NCBI GenBank assembly: GCA_937923255.1
Contig: CALAIL010000027.1
Span: forward strand, 1-64,000
Length of the DNA: 64,000 bases
Reading direction: 5' to 3'
DNA from: an uncultured Propionivibrio sp.
Lineage (GTDB): Bacteria > Pseudomonadota > Gammaproteobacteria > Burkholderiales > Rhodocyclaceae
The notes under the pieces were generated by a model that saw only the letters and a program-made list of their open reading frames with translations, was not told the origin of the DNA and made no database searches. A program made the translations under genes and the position numbers. How positions within the stretch are numbered: the first letter of the stretch is position 1; every line of letters begins with the position of its first letter. Positions 16,303 through 25,094 of the stretch are shown here, one piece after another.

Positions 16303-16380
16303 GCGTCTGTTTCGTCCAGCATCCGGCCAACGCCGCTGTTTTTCGGCGTTCTTCAGTGCCCAGGCATTCCGGCTTGGAGC

Positions 16381-16415
16381 GCAGAAAGGCGGCCCTCTGC
16401 CGCCTTTCTGCTTTT
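16381..16415 (+). terminator. Rho-independent terminator of GST gene
   Basis: GCAGAAAGGCGG (16381-16392) and CCGCCTTTCTGC (16400-16411) form a perfect 12-bp stem with loop CCCTCTG, followed by TTTT. It sits between convergent genes. Confidence 0.88.
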
Positions 16416-16441
16416 GGGCGCTGTCCGTACGATTTCTGGTG

Positions 16442-19297
16442 TTATACGAACCCGTGCCTGGTCCGGCTTGCCAGCTCCTGTGGTTTGAAGAGATTGAAGC
16501 GCGGCAGGAACTTGTCCCAGTCGATGAGATGAGCGTCGATCTCGGGGCCGTCCACACAAGCGTGCTTACGCACCATTTTGCCGTCAATATTGACCGGCAC
16601 CATGCAAGCGCCGCACATTCCGGTTGCATCGACCATGATCGAGTTCAGACTGGCAACAGTGTGCACGCCGTAGGGGCGGGTCAGATCGCTGACGGCGCGC
16701 ATCATCAGCGGCGGGCCGATGGTGACGATCTCGACAATTTCCCGCCCTTGGCTTTGTTTGCCGTCTTTGAGCATGGCTTCCAGCGGCGTGGTGACGAACC
16801 CATTGAGGCCAAAAGAGCCATCGTTGCTGGTGTAAATGACATCGAGGCGGTCGCCGAATTCGGCCTTGAGCTTGCCGATGCGTTCATGCTCGCCAATCCA
16901 GAACAGGAGATTGGCGCTGCGGAAACCGGCAATCAGCGTCACATGGTTGCCCAAACGCAGATGCTCGCGCGCGATCGGGTACACCGGCGGCAAACCGAGG
17001 CCGCCCGCCGTGAAAACGACAGTCTGCCGCGCCGCATCGTAGCGCTGCAGCGCGCTCGGCTGACCGAGCGGCCCGGCAATGCCGGCAAAGGCTTCGCCTA
17101 CCTGCATTTGGTTGATTTTCATGCTCGTCGTCCCCATGCCCTGGACGACGATGCAGATGGTGCCGGCCTGTTCGTCCCAGTCGGCCAGCGTCAGCGGGAT
17201 CAGTTCGCCGTCCGGCCAGGCCAGCACGCGCACGAACTGGCCGGCGCGCGCCGTTTTGGCGATCATCGGCGCATAGACAATGAATTCGACGATGTTCGGC
17301 GCCAGTTCGATTTTGTCGATGATTCGCTGCGGCATGGCCGCAAGTTCGGCATAGCGCCGGGCACGGGTGAGGGACTTTATGATTTCCTCGGCGGGTATGT
17401 CGATCTCGCCGAGAATTTCGCGCGCGGCCGTTTGGCCGTCGCCAGCGGCGCGGATCGCCGTCGATCCGCCGCGTGCGGCATCACCGCCCGAATAGATACC
17501 GTCGAGCGAAGTCTGCATCGATCCCTTGCCAAGCTCGATCGACCCCTTGGCCGTCGTCCTGAGATTCGGTTCGGAATCGCGGATGATCGGGTTTGGGTCG
17601 TTGCCAAGCGCCATGATGACGAGATCGGCCTTGACGCTTTCCGTCTTGCCGGTGGCGACCGGGCGGCGGCGACCGGAGGCGTCGGGTTCGCCGAGCGCGA
17701 TGACTTCCAGTGAAGCGCCGGTGACGAAATGTGTCTTGTCATCGCCGATAAACTCGTTCGGCGAGCGCAGCACCTTGAGCCGGATGCCTTCTTCGAGTGC
17801 GTGGTGCAGCTCCTCGACACGCGCCGGCATTTCATCGCGCGTGCGGCGATAGACGATTGTCACCTCGCCGCCCAGCCGCCGCGCCGTGCGCGCGGCATCC
17901 ATCGCCGTGTTACCGCCGCCGATGATCAATACTTCCTTGCCGCGGGTTTCGGGTAGTGGCGTTTCGTAGTCTTCGCGCATACCCTGCATCAGGTTGACGC
18001 GGGTGAGAAATTCGTTGGCCGACATGACGTTGAGCAGGTGCTCGCCCGGCACGTTCATAAAACGCGGCAGGCCGGCGCCCGAGCCGACAAAAATCTTCCA
18101 GAAACCGGCGTTCTTGAGATCCTGCAGAGTCGCCGTTTTGCCGACGACGAAGTTGGTGATGAATTTGCCGCCCAGTTGCCGGATTTTGCCGACGACATCG
18201 TCGATCAGCTCGTTAGGCAGGCGGAATTCAGGAATGCCATAGCGCAGGACGCCGCCCAGTGCGTGAAACGCTTCAAAAATGGCGACCGGAAAGCCTTCGG
18301 CAGCGAGCAGGTAGGCGTTGATTAACCCTGCCGGCCCGGAACCGACGACAGCAATCGGCGGCTTGTCGCCTTTCTGCCAAGGATCGGCATGGCCGGAAAA
18401 ACGGGCGGTGATGCCTTCGGGATCGACAAGTTTCTCGCGCTGCGGCAAAAACCATTCGATCTGTCCGATTTCGATCGGTTGCTTGGCGTGCGCGCAGACG
18501 CCCTGGCATTGCAGCTCCTGCGGGCAGACGCGGCCGGTGACGTTGGGCAGCGGGTTGCAGTGTTCGATCAGCGCCAGCGCCTCGCGGAAACGACCGTTGC
18601 CGAGCAGGTCGAGCATCTGCGGAATGTGGATTCTGACCGGGCAGCCGCCCTTCGGTTCTGCACGTTCCGGCACGCGCAGGCCGAATTCGCAAGGGCGCTC
18701 CTCGCATTGCTTGTCGCGTAGAACTTCGAGCCAGACAATCAGCTCGACCTCGCGTGCGCTGTAGCCCTGCTTCATGTAGCCGAGGTAACCCTGGTTGACC
18801 AGTTCAAAATCGTTCGATCGTTCCTCGGGGGCGCGGATATAAGGCGGAATGAAGTTTTCCGCCGGCCAGTTTTTCGACAAGCCGCGGAACATGGGGTAGC
18901 GGTCGGAAAGATGCTGGTCGATGGCCCTGATGAATTTGCGCTTCAACCCCAGCGGCAGGCGCCAGACAAAGCGCATGAGAATCTTGCTTGTGTCATCGTC
19001 GCGTAGCAGGAGTTCCCAGAACGTCCGGGTAAAGCGTTCGCCCAGCTCGCCTTGCCGGAATTCGGCGGCAATGGCATTGACGCCATCGGCAATGAACAGG
19101 TCGCGAAACTGGCGGGGATCGTCGAGCAGATGCCGTTTCAACAGCTCCATCTGGCGATGGAAGGTGCCGACCGCTTCGCTGTGCGCCAGGCTGTTGAGCT
19201 GTGCGCGCGCGCTTTCCAGCGAGCGGCTGGCGTCGAGATAACGACGAACGTCGTCCTGAGCGCCGGATGGTTCGAGCATTGAAGTGAGCTTAGCCAT
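16442..19297 (-). CDS. Fused Nfn/GltD-like ferredoxin:NAD(P) oxidoreductase
   Basis: The 951-residue protein joins two enzymes usually encoded separately. Residues about 1-215 are an unassigned helical region. Residues 216-300 carry the GltD/NfnB-type iron-sulfur cysteines (CPVRIHIP; CPQELQCQGVCAH). FAD binds near 320 (VVGSGPAGL) and NADPH near 460 (GGGNTAMDAARTARRLG). From about 660 there is a ferredoxin-NADP reductase/PyrK-like domain (AGQFVRV, GGLGLPPVYPIAREH), ending in a [2Fe-2S] motif D-x4-C-x2-C with a third Cys in ACVDGPE, resembling NfnA. By homology it would move electrons between ferredoxin, NADH and NADPH. The ATG overlaps the stop of the upstream oxidoreductase gene (ATGGCTAA) behind GGAGAT, so the two are translationally coupled. 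Confidence 0.85.
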   Translation of the reverse strand: MAKLTSMLEPSGAQDDVRRYLDASRSLESARAQLNSLAHSEAVGTFHRQMELLKRHLLDDPRQFRDLFIADGVNAIAAEFRQGELGERFTRTFWELLLRDDDTSKILMRFVWRLPLGLKRKFIRAIDQHLSDRYPMFRGLSKNWPAENFIPPYIRAPEERSNDFELVNQGYLGYMKQGYSAREVELIVWLEVLRDKQCEERPCEFGLRVPERAEPKGGCPVRIHIPQMLDLLGNGRFREALALIEHCNPLPNVTGRVCPQELQCQGVCAHAKQPIEIGQIEWFLPQREKLVDPEGITARFSGHADPWQKGDKPPIAVVGSGPAGLINAYLLAAEGFPVAIFEAFHALGGVLRYGIPEFRLPNELIDDVVGKIRQLGGKFITNFVVGKTATLQDLKNAGFWKIFVGSGAGLPRFMNVPGEHLLNVMSANEFLTRVNLMQGMREDYETPLPETRGKEVLIIGGGNTAMDAARTARRLGGEVTIVYRRTRDEMPARVEELHHALEEGIRLKVLRSPNEFIGDDKTHFVTGASLEVIALGEPDASGRRRPVATGKTESVKADLVIMALGNDPNPIIRDSEPNLRTTAKGSIELGKGSMQTSLDGIYSGGDAARGGSTAIRAAGDGQTAAREILGEIDIPAEEIIKSLTRARRYAELAAMPQRIIDKIELAPNIVEFIVYAPMIAKTARAGQFVRVLAWPDGELIPLTLADWDEQAGTICIVVQGMGTTSMKINQMQVGEAFAGIAGPLGQPSALQRYDAARQTVVFTAGGLGLPPVYPIAREHLRLGNHVTLIAGFRSANLLFWIGEHERIGKLKAEFGDRLDVIYTSNDGSFGLNGFVTTPLEAMLKDGKQSQGREIVEIVTIGPPLMMRAVSDLTRPYGVHTVASLNSIMVDATGMCGACMVPVNIDGKMVRKHACVDGPEIDAHLIDWDKFLPRFNLFKPQELASRTRHGFV

Positions 19298-22200
19298 GAA
19301 TGATCTCCGCATCACAGTTGGCGGCTACGCGCTTGATGCGCGCCTTCAGTTCGGGCGTGGGCTGCACGCGCGCCAGAATGCCGGGGATGATCCGCGCGGC
19401 TTCGCGGCTTTCGCCGTCGACGAGCAGACGGGTTTTCTCGAAGATTTCTGGCACATCCTGATAGCAGGTCTTGCAGTTGGTGCACAGGGCGGAGTCCTCA
19501 AGCGTGACGAGCGCGTCCGGGCTGCCATGTTCGCCGTTTCCCTCATCCCCGACAGTCGGCGCCGAGCCGGAGGCGGCGACTGGCTTGAGCGGAATGAATG
19601 CGCTGCCAACGCCGCCAGCCGGCGCCTGGCTCGATGTGGCCAGGTCGGACATGGCGCGGGCAATGCCGTCGAGCGAATCCTCCCGCTGTTTGAGCGCTTC
19701 CCTGACCTGTGCCTGCAGGGCGGCGACGCCTTCCGCGTATTCGGCGCTCAGTTTCGAGACGTGCTGGCCGTCGAGATATTGCAGCATCTTCCAGTTTCTG
19801 CGCCGTTCTTCGACGAGTGCGATGATTGTGCCGGAAACGCCGATCCTGACCAGCCGCTTGTCGGCATCGGTCGTGTAAATGAACGGCGTCTTGCCAGCGC
19901 GTTGCGCTTCGGGCAATTCGATGTACTCATGTACCGGAATGGTGTCAGCGGTGTCCTTGAGCCTGCGGAACTGTTTCTTGAAGCGGATTTCGGAAAATGC
20001 GAAGTTCGCCGGCGTCAGCGGCGTTTCCAATAGCTGCAGATGGCCTTCCTCATCGAGATATTCGAGGGTTGCCGTCGTCCAGGTCTTGTCTGCATCGGGA
20101 TTGCCTTCGAGCGAGAACCAGTCGTGCAGGTTCTCGCCGCGGCGCGGGTCGTGCACAAACAGCGGACTCATGCGGCTTTCGACGGCAAGCCGCGCCTGCC
20201 GCGCCGAGACGTTGTCAGCCACGCCATTCTCACCCTGACAGGGCGTGTAGATGTCGAGCAGCGCCGGTGCGTCGCTGTAGGTCAGAGCCTCCATCGCGTG
20301 TTTGAGGAAGTGGTTTTGCATCGCCGTGCTGGTGGCGCAGACGAAGACATTGGCGTGGAACGAGGCAAGCAGGGCCAGTTCCTTGCGCGCTTCGTACTTG
20401 CCGCTGTGCGCCGCGCCGTAGCGGGCGAGATCGGCGTCCTGACCGATAAAGCTCGACGTTGAGGCCTGGCCGCCGGTGTTCGAGTAGGCGCCGGTGTTGA
20501 GGACGACGACCTTGATCGGCGTATTGGTTGCCAGAATGCGCGACAGCGCGCCGAAGCCGATGTCGTAGGTTGCCCCGTCGCCGCCGATGGTGATGATCGT
20601 CGGCAGCAGCGCCAGCTCGTCCTCGCTGAACTGGTTCCAGCGCAACAGGCGCATTTCGGCGTCGTGCCGTTCCGGTACGTAGGCATCGTCAATTTCCAGC
20701 CGGGCCGTACGCAGGGCGCGGATGTCGGTCAGCGCCTGCGCTGAAATGCCCTCGAAAATCCCCTTGGCGAGCGGCTGGGCGTCCTGAAAGAGACTGTTGA
20801 CCCAAGGATCCTTGTAGGCGTTGAAGGGGAAGGTTGAGGAATATACGCTGCTACAACCCGTCGAGTTGGCGACGATGGCCCCTGACGGGCCATTGCCGGT
20901 CGGGCCGCTTTCAAAGAGGTACAGCCGCTTTTCGAGCGTTGCGAGCGTTTCGTCGATGCGTTGACGGCGCGCGGCATCCTGCGCTCCAAGCGCTTCCCGC
21001 TTCGCTTCCAGCACGGCGATCAGCGACTCGAGCTCGGCCATGTGTGCATGCCGGCGCTTATCGGTGATGGCACGGTTGACGGCCATTACCTGGCGGATGG
21101 CGGTGACTTCGCCGCAGCCGCGGCAGCCGCCGTGACCACCCGTGGTAGCGTAGTAATTGCCGCGGTCGAGCAGCAGGCGCTTGGCTTCCCCGTCAGCATC
21201 GAGCGCGCTGTCAAAGAAGCGTGCTGGCGTATTGGCTGTCTTGCTCATGAAGTCGAAACGTACCTGCAAAGTGTCGAGCAGTTCGACATCCTGCTCCTTA
21301 GCGCGCAAGGCGCCAGGGCCGCAAACGTCGACGCATTCGAGGCAGCCGGTGCATTTCCACGGATCGACCGTCGCCGCGAACAGGCCGCCCGTGCCCGGCG
21401 CCGTTTTTTCCATGGCATCGAAGAATGGGCGGGTTCTGGCCACCGGATAGACAGCGAGGATTTCGACCAGCTTGCTGAAGTTGGCGAGCAGGCTGGCCTG
21501 CTGGATCGGCAGGCGGGAGGCAACCTCAGCAACGACTTCATAGAAGGCGCGCGTGTCGCGGGATTGGCGGTAAACCTCACGGATACCCTCGGTCATCGGG
21601 ACGATCTGGGCGCGTAGGGCTTCACGCTGCGTTTCGGCGATCTCGAGTTGGGCGATGCCGGTCAGCAGCAGTTGATGGATGTCGTGGACCGAATTGGGAA
21701 TGGCGGCATCGGGACAGACCAGCGCGCATTCCATACAGCCAGTGCAGATATCCGGACTGAACAGCGGCGCGGTACGGCGGAACAGCCCTTTGTCTTTCGC
21801 GCCCGCGCTGCCGGCCGGCATGAACAGCCCTGTGCCGGGCAGAACGGGCGCTTCGCCGATGGTGCCTTGTTTGAAGGGCGTGGCAACGATGTCATTGAAG
21901 TAATCACGATCAAACATGCCGCAGGGTGCGCTGCCCTCTGGCTGGCAAAGCGAAGCCGAAAGCGAGACGTTGCGCAAGGGGATCGGCGCCGGCTTGGCGT
22001 CGATTGCGAGGAAAGCGGCCTGCGCGTAGTCGACACGCTGTGTTGCTGCCATGCCTTCGCGGATGACCTGCATGTTGCTTTCGACGACGGCTTCGCCCTT
22101 GGCGCCGAATTTCTTGGCGATCTGGTTGCGTATCTTGGTGCGCATGGCTTCCGGCGAGGCATGGCCGGCGACTTCCTTGACATGGCCGGCAACGGCGCCG

Positions 22201-24308
22201 ATGAAGGCGATGCCCATCATGCGTGTGGCCAGTTCGGGCGTCGGCGCATTGCGCCTGGCGACGGCGAAGGCGTCGATGATGAAAAAGTTGATCTTCTTTT
22301 CACGGATCGTCTTGCGCGCCTGCGGCGGCAGTTCAGCCCAGACCTGCTCCGGCGTGCCTGAGGATTGCAGGATAAACGTGCCGCCTTCGGCCAGCCCTTT
22401 CAGCGGGTTGGTATGCACAAAGGAGCGGTGGTCGGGCGAAATGACGACTTCGACGTCTTCCAGTTCGGCATTGGTGATTTTGATCGGCGCGGGGCTCAGC
22501 GTGATGTAGTAGTTGGTCGGCGCGCCGCTCTTTTCCGAACCGTATTTCGGCGCCGACTTCGAATTCATTTCGAGCACGCCGGCGAGGATGTCGGTCAGCA
22601 ACTTGCCCGAGGCAATGGTGCCGTAGCCGCCGACCGAGTGGAAGCGCACGCGGAAAGCGGCAGCCGGCAGCAATCGCGGGTTGGCTTCGCTATCGAGCGC
22701 CATCCGCTCGGTTTCCGGATAGGCGGCCTGCATGCGCTGCTGCAATTCGACCAGATGCGGTTCTGGATTCTTCGAAAAGAATTGGGAGCCGAGATAGATG
22801 AGCGGCGCATTCTTGCCGGTTTCCATGGCTTTGAAGGCGGCGATCAGGTGGCGCGGTTGCAGATCGTGGCCGCCAAGGCCGAATATCGCCGTCGTCAGCG
22901 CCGGGATTGCCTCAATGGCCGGCATGTCGGCATGCCGCGTCCGGTTGCCGGCTGCGCGGCGTTGTTCTCCGTTCTCGCGCGCCTTGAACAACGCCTGCGT
23001 CACTAAGGTGGTCAGCGCCGTCTGCTCGGAACGCTCCAGCACCGTGACCGCCTGCTTGCCGGCCAGCGCGCCTGCGACTTCAGCTTCCGGGAAGGGTTGT
23101 AAGAGTTTGATCGCGACGAGCCCGACCTTTTTACCCTGCGCGCGCAGATGCTCGACGACGGCTTCAACATCGTCGCATACCGAGCCGAGACCGACCATGA
23201 CGAAATCCGCGTCCTCGCACATGAAAGTGTGTACCGGCGCATAGGCGCGGCCGGTCAGCGCCGTATATTCGGCCATGGCCTGGCGCACCAGGGCGGGAAC
23301 GGCGCTGGCAAAATGCGCGCGGTGGTCGGCGGCGCCGGCCTGGAAGTCGGGTTGGTTCTGCACCGGGCCGGTCATCCCCGGGTTGTTGACGTCGACAAGC
23401 GCCGGCACGCGCTGGCGCGTACCTTTCTCGAAGGCATTGCGCCACTGGCGCTTCCATGCGCCGTGCAGCGCTGCCGGCAGCCAAGGCAAGGTCTTGGCAA
23501 GCAGCTTGCCGTCGTTGTCCTTCTCGATTTTAGCGGTGTTGCCGTCGAGGAATTTTTTCAGCGCCGTCAGGTCGGTTGGCGTCAGCTCGCTTTCATGGCA
23601 GGACAGGTAGCCATTCAGTTGATGGCCCCGCCCTTTGGCGCCGTAGAGCACTTCCTGCGCCAGTGTTGGGCAGGGAATGCGGCCGGCGGGATCGCCCAGG
23701 TATTCGCGCAGGAGTTCCGGTTCTGGCAGGCGCGCTTCGCTCATCATGTGGCTGGTGGCGAAACCGTCCATGGCGTTAGCAACCGGGATCAGCGATAACG
23801 CCGAAACGCGATAGGCAATTGCTGCCAGATCGGTGGCTTCCTGCGGGTTGGCGCCGAACAGGATGGTGTAGCCCGCAGAGAGCAGGGCATAGACATCGTC
23901 GTGACCGGCCATGACGTTGAGCGAGTGCTTGGAGACGACGCGCGCCGCAACCTGCAGAACGAAGCCGCCGACTTTTTTGCCGACGGTCACATAATGCGAT
24001 TCGAGCGCGTACAAGATGCCCTGGCTCGAAGAGGCATTGGAAATGTACTGGCCGCCGGTCAGCTGTGCGCCGAGTGCGCCGCTTTGCGCCGAGTGCTCCC
24101 CTTCCGGCTCAAAGAAAAAGGGATGCTTGCCCCAGACGTTGACGCCGCCTTCGGCGCGAAAGGCTTCGTAAATTTCGGAAATTTCCGTCGACGGCGTGAT
24201 CGGGTAACCGATGACGCCGCCGCAGACGTGGCTCATAACGTGGGCGACCGCACCATTGCCGTTGATGACGGTGGAAATTCCAGGGTATTTCACCTTCTTT
24301 GTTTTCAT
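19290..24308 (-). CDS. Giant 2-oxoacid (pyruvate) oxidoreductase with C-terminal ferredoxin domain
   Basis: At 1672 residues this is far longer than NifJ-type pyruvate:ferredoxin oxidoreductases (about 1170-1200). The PFOR domain order is kept: ThDP pyrimidine domain with YPITPSTEIS; domain II with GLGSVCDDVEAVVEHL; gamma domain near residue 561 (GGYGTIASGK); two [4Fe-4S] motifs near 858 (CTGCMECALVCPDA) and 989 (CTGCLECVDVC); and the ThDP domain with GCRGCGE (near 1063) and GGDGATYDIG (near 1244). A Lys/Glu-rich helical insertion follows GCRGCGE. The extra C-terminus (from about 1600) has CTNCKTC and a final NCDAEII, like a single-cluster ferredoxin. It would oxidise a 2-oxoacid with CoA and pass electrons to its own ferredoxin domain. 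The substrate is inferred, not shown. Confidence 0.85.
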   Translation of the reverse strand: MKTKKVKYPGISTVINGNGAVAHVMSHVCGGVIGYPITPSTEISEIYEAFRAEGGVNVWGKHPFFFEPEGEHSAQSGALGAQLTGGQYISNASSSQGILYALESHYVTVGKKVGGFVLQVAARVVSKHSLNVMAGHDDVYALLSAGYTILFGANPQEATDLAAIAYRVSALSLIPVANAMDGFATSHMMSEARLPEPELLREYLGDPAGRIPCPTLAQEVLYGAKGRGHQLNGYLSCHESELTPTDLTALKKFLDGNTAKIEKDNDGKLLAKTLPWLPAALHGAWKRQWRNAFEKGTRQRVPALVDVNNPGMTGPVQNQPDFQAGAADHRAHFASAVPALVRQAMAEYTALTGRAYAPVHTFMCEDADFVMVGLGSVCDDVEAVVEHLRAQGKKVGLVAIKLLQPFPEAEVAGALAGKQAVTVLERSEQTALTTLVTQALFKARENGEQRRAAGNRTRHADMPAIEAIPALTTAIFGLGGHDLQPRHLIAAFKAMETGKNAPLIYLGSQFFSKNPEPHLVELQQRMQAAYPETERMALDSEANPRLLPAAAFRVRFHSVGGYGTIASGKLLTDILAGVLEMNSKSAPKYGSEKSGAPTNYYITLSPAPIKITNAELEDVEVVISPDHRSFVHTNPLKGLAEGGTFILQSSGTPEQVWAELPPQARKTIREKKINFFIIDAFAVARRNAPTPELATRMMGIAFIGAVAGHVKEVAGHASPEAMRTKIRNQIAKKFGAKGEAVVESNMQVIREGMAATQRVDYAQAAFLAIDAKPAPIPLRNVSLSASLCQPEGSAPCGMFDRDYFNDIVATPFKQGTIGEAPVLPGTGLFMPAGSAGAKDKGLFRRTAPLFSPDICTGCMECALVCPDAAIPNSVHDIHQLLLTGIAQLEIAETQREALRAQIVPMTEGIREVYRQSRDTRAFYEVVAEVASRLPIQQASLLANFSKLVEILAVYPVARTRPFFDAMEKTAPGTGGLFAATVDPWKCTGCLECVDVCGPGALRAKEQDVELLDTLQVRFDFMSKTANTPARFFDSALDADGEAKRLLLDRGNYYATTGGHGGCRGCGEVTAIRQVMAVNRAITDKRRHAHMAELESLIAVLEAKREALGAQDAARRQRIDETLATLEKRLYLFESGPTGNGPSGAIVANSTGCSSVYSSTFPFNAYKDPWVNSLFQDAQPLAKGIFEGISAQALTDIRALRTARLEIDDAYVPERHDAEMRLLRWNQFSEDELALLPTIITIGGDGATYDIGFGALSRILATNTPIKVVVLNTGAYSNTGGQASTSSFIGQDADLARYGAAHSGKYEARKELALLASFHANVFVCATSTAMQNHFLKHAMEALTYSDAPALLDIYTPCQGENGVADNVSARQARLAVESRMSPLFVHDPRRGENLHDWFSLEGNPDADKTWTTATLEYLDEEGHLQLLETPLTPANFAFSEIRFKKQFRRLKDTADTIPVHEYIELPEAQRAGKTPFIYTTDADKRLVRIGVSGTIIALVEERRRNWKMLQYLDGQHVSKLSAEYAEGVAALQAQVREALKQREDSLDGIARAMSDLATSSQAPAGGVGSAFIPLKPVAASGSAPTVGDEGNGEHGSPDALVTLEDSALCTNCKTCYQDVPEIFEKTRLLVDGESREAARIIPGILARVQPTPELKARIKRVAANCDAEIIHG

Positions 24309-25094
24309 GATGAGAATCCCGAGTAAGCAATGGAAATCCCGCTGCTGGAATCAAACCTTGGTTGGCGGCGGGTAGCGAAGAAATGAAGTGCCGAAAGAGG
24401 GCAGGAAATAGCAGGAGAACCAGAAAAGGAACAAAGCGGCAGACGCGAACCATCTGGTACGCCGAATGCGGGGAACGCGAACCGGTGATTGTCGTCCGGC
24501 GTGCCCATGCAGTGTGTTTGACCCGAATGACCTAGGCGCAACCATGATATCGAGATGACCATGTGCCCTCTGACGAAACAGGAAAATGCGGAAACAGGCA
24601 AAGTCAATACGTTTTTGCCCAATTGCTCAATATAGCTGCAATTCCAGAATATAAAGCTGATATTTGGGAATGAATTTTAGGCGACAACGCCTGAAAAGTC
24701 ACTATGGCGACTGTGGTTTTTATGGGCAGCGCATACCCGACGCCGCAATACGCTGGCTTCGGGAAAGATTAACGCCCTGATTCAGAGAATCAGCGGATCG
24801 TGTGGACCTGCGGGCCGTGGATGTGGCTTATGGATTTAGGATATATGCAGGCACAAGAAAAACAGGAAAGGCGACCAGGCTGCGTAACCGCTGCGCGTTT
24901 AGTTTACGGTGGTGTGCCTTCCACAATTTCGTGTAGTAGGTTAATGGGCCGCACGACGGCGTAAGTCGCCATGCGCCGCCATACGGCTAGCCGCATACAG
25001 CGACAATCGGCGCAATCACACCCTAAAATCGCGGGATACGCGGAATATCAGGGATGCCAGAAGTGGCGATAGATGCCGACGAAAGGCGCTGCTT
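24309..25094. other. 786-bp non-coding region between pilU and the oxidoreductase operon
   Basis: No plausible gene is visible on either strand; open frames here lack family signatures and ribosome sites. It should hold the leftward promoter of the oxidoreductase operon and the end of pilU. A perfect 7-bp hairpin, CTGATTC/GAATCAG with loop AGA, is at 24777-24793. The part 24600-24700 is AT-rich compared with its neighbours. I looked for FNR-type TTGAT-N4-ATCAA sites and saw none with confidence. Confidence 0.5.

Noticed and set aside
24305..24622. Minus-strand frame upstream of the oxidoreductase gene
   Set aside because: No family resemblance, no ribosome site, Ser/Phe-rich composition typical of random frames; it overlaps the start of the oxidoreductase.
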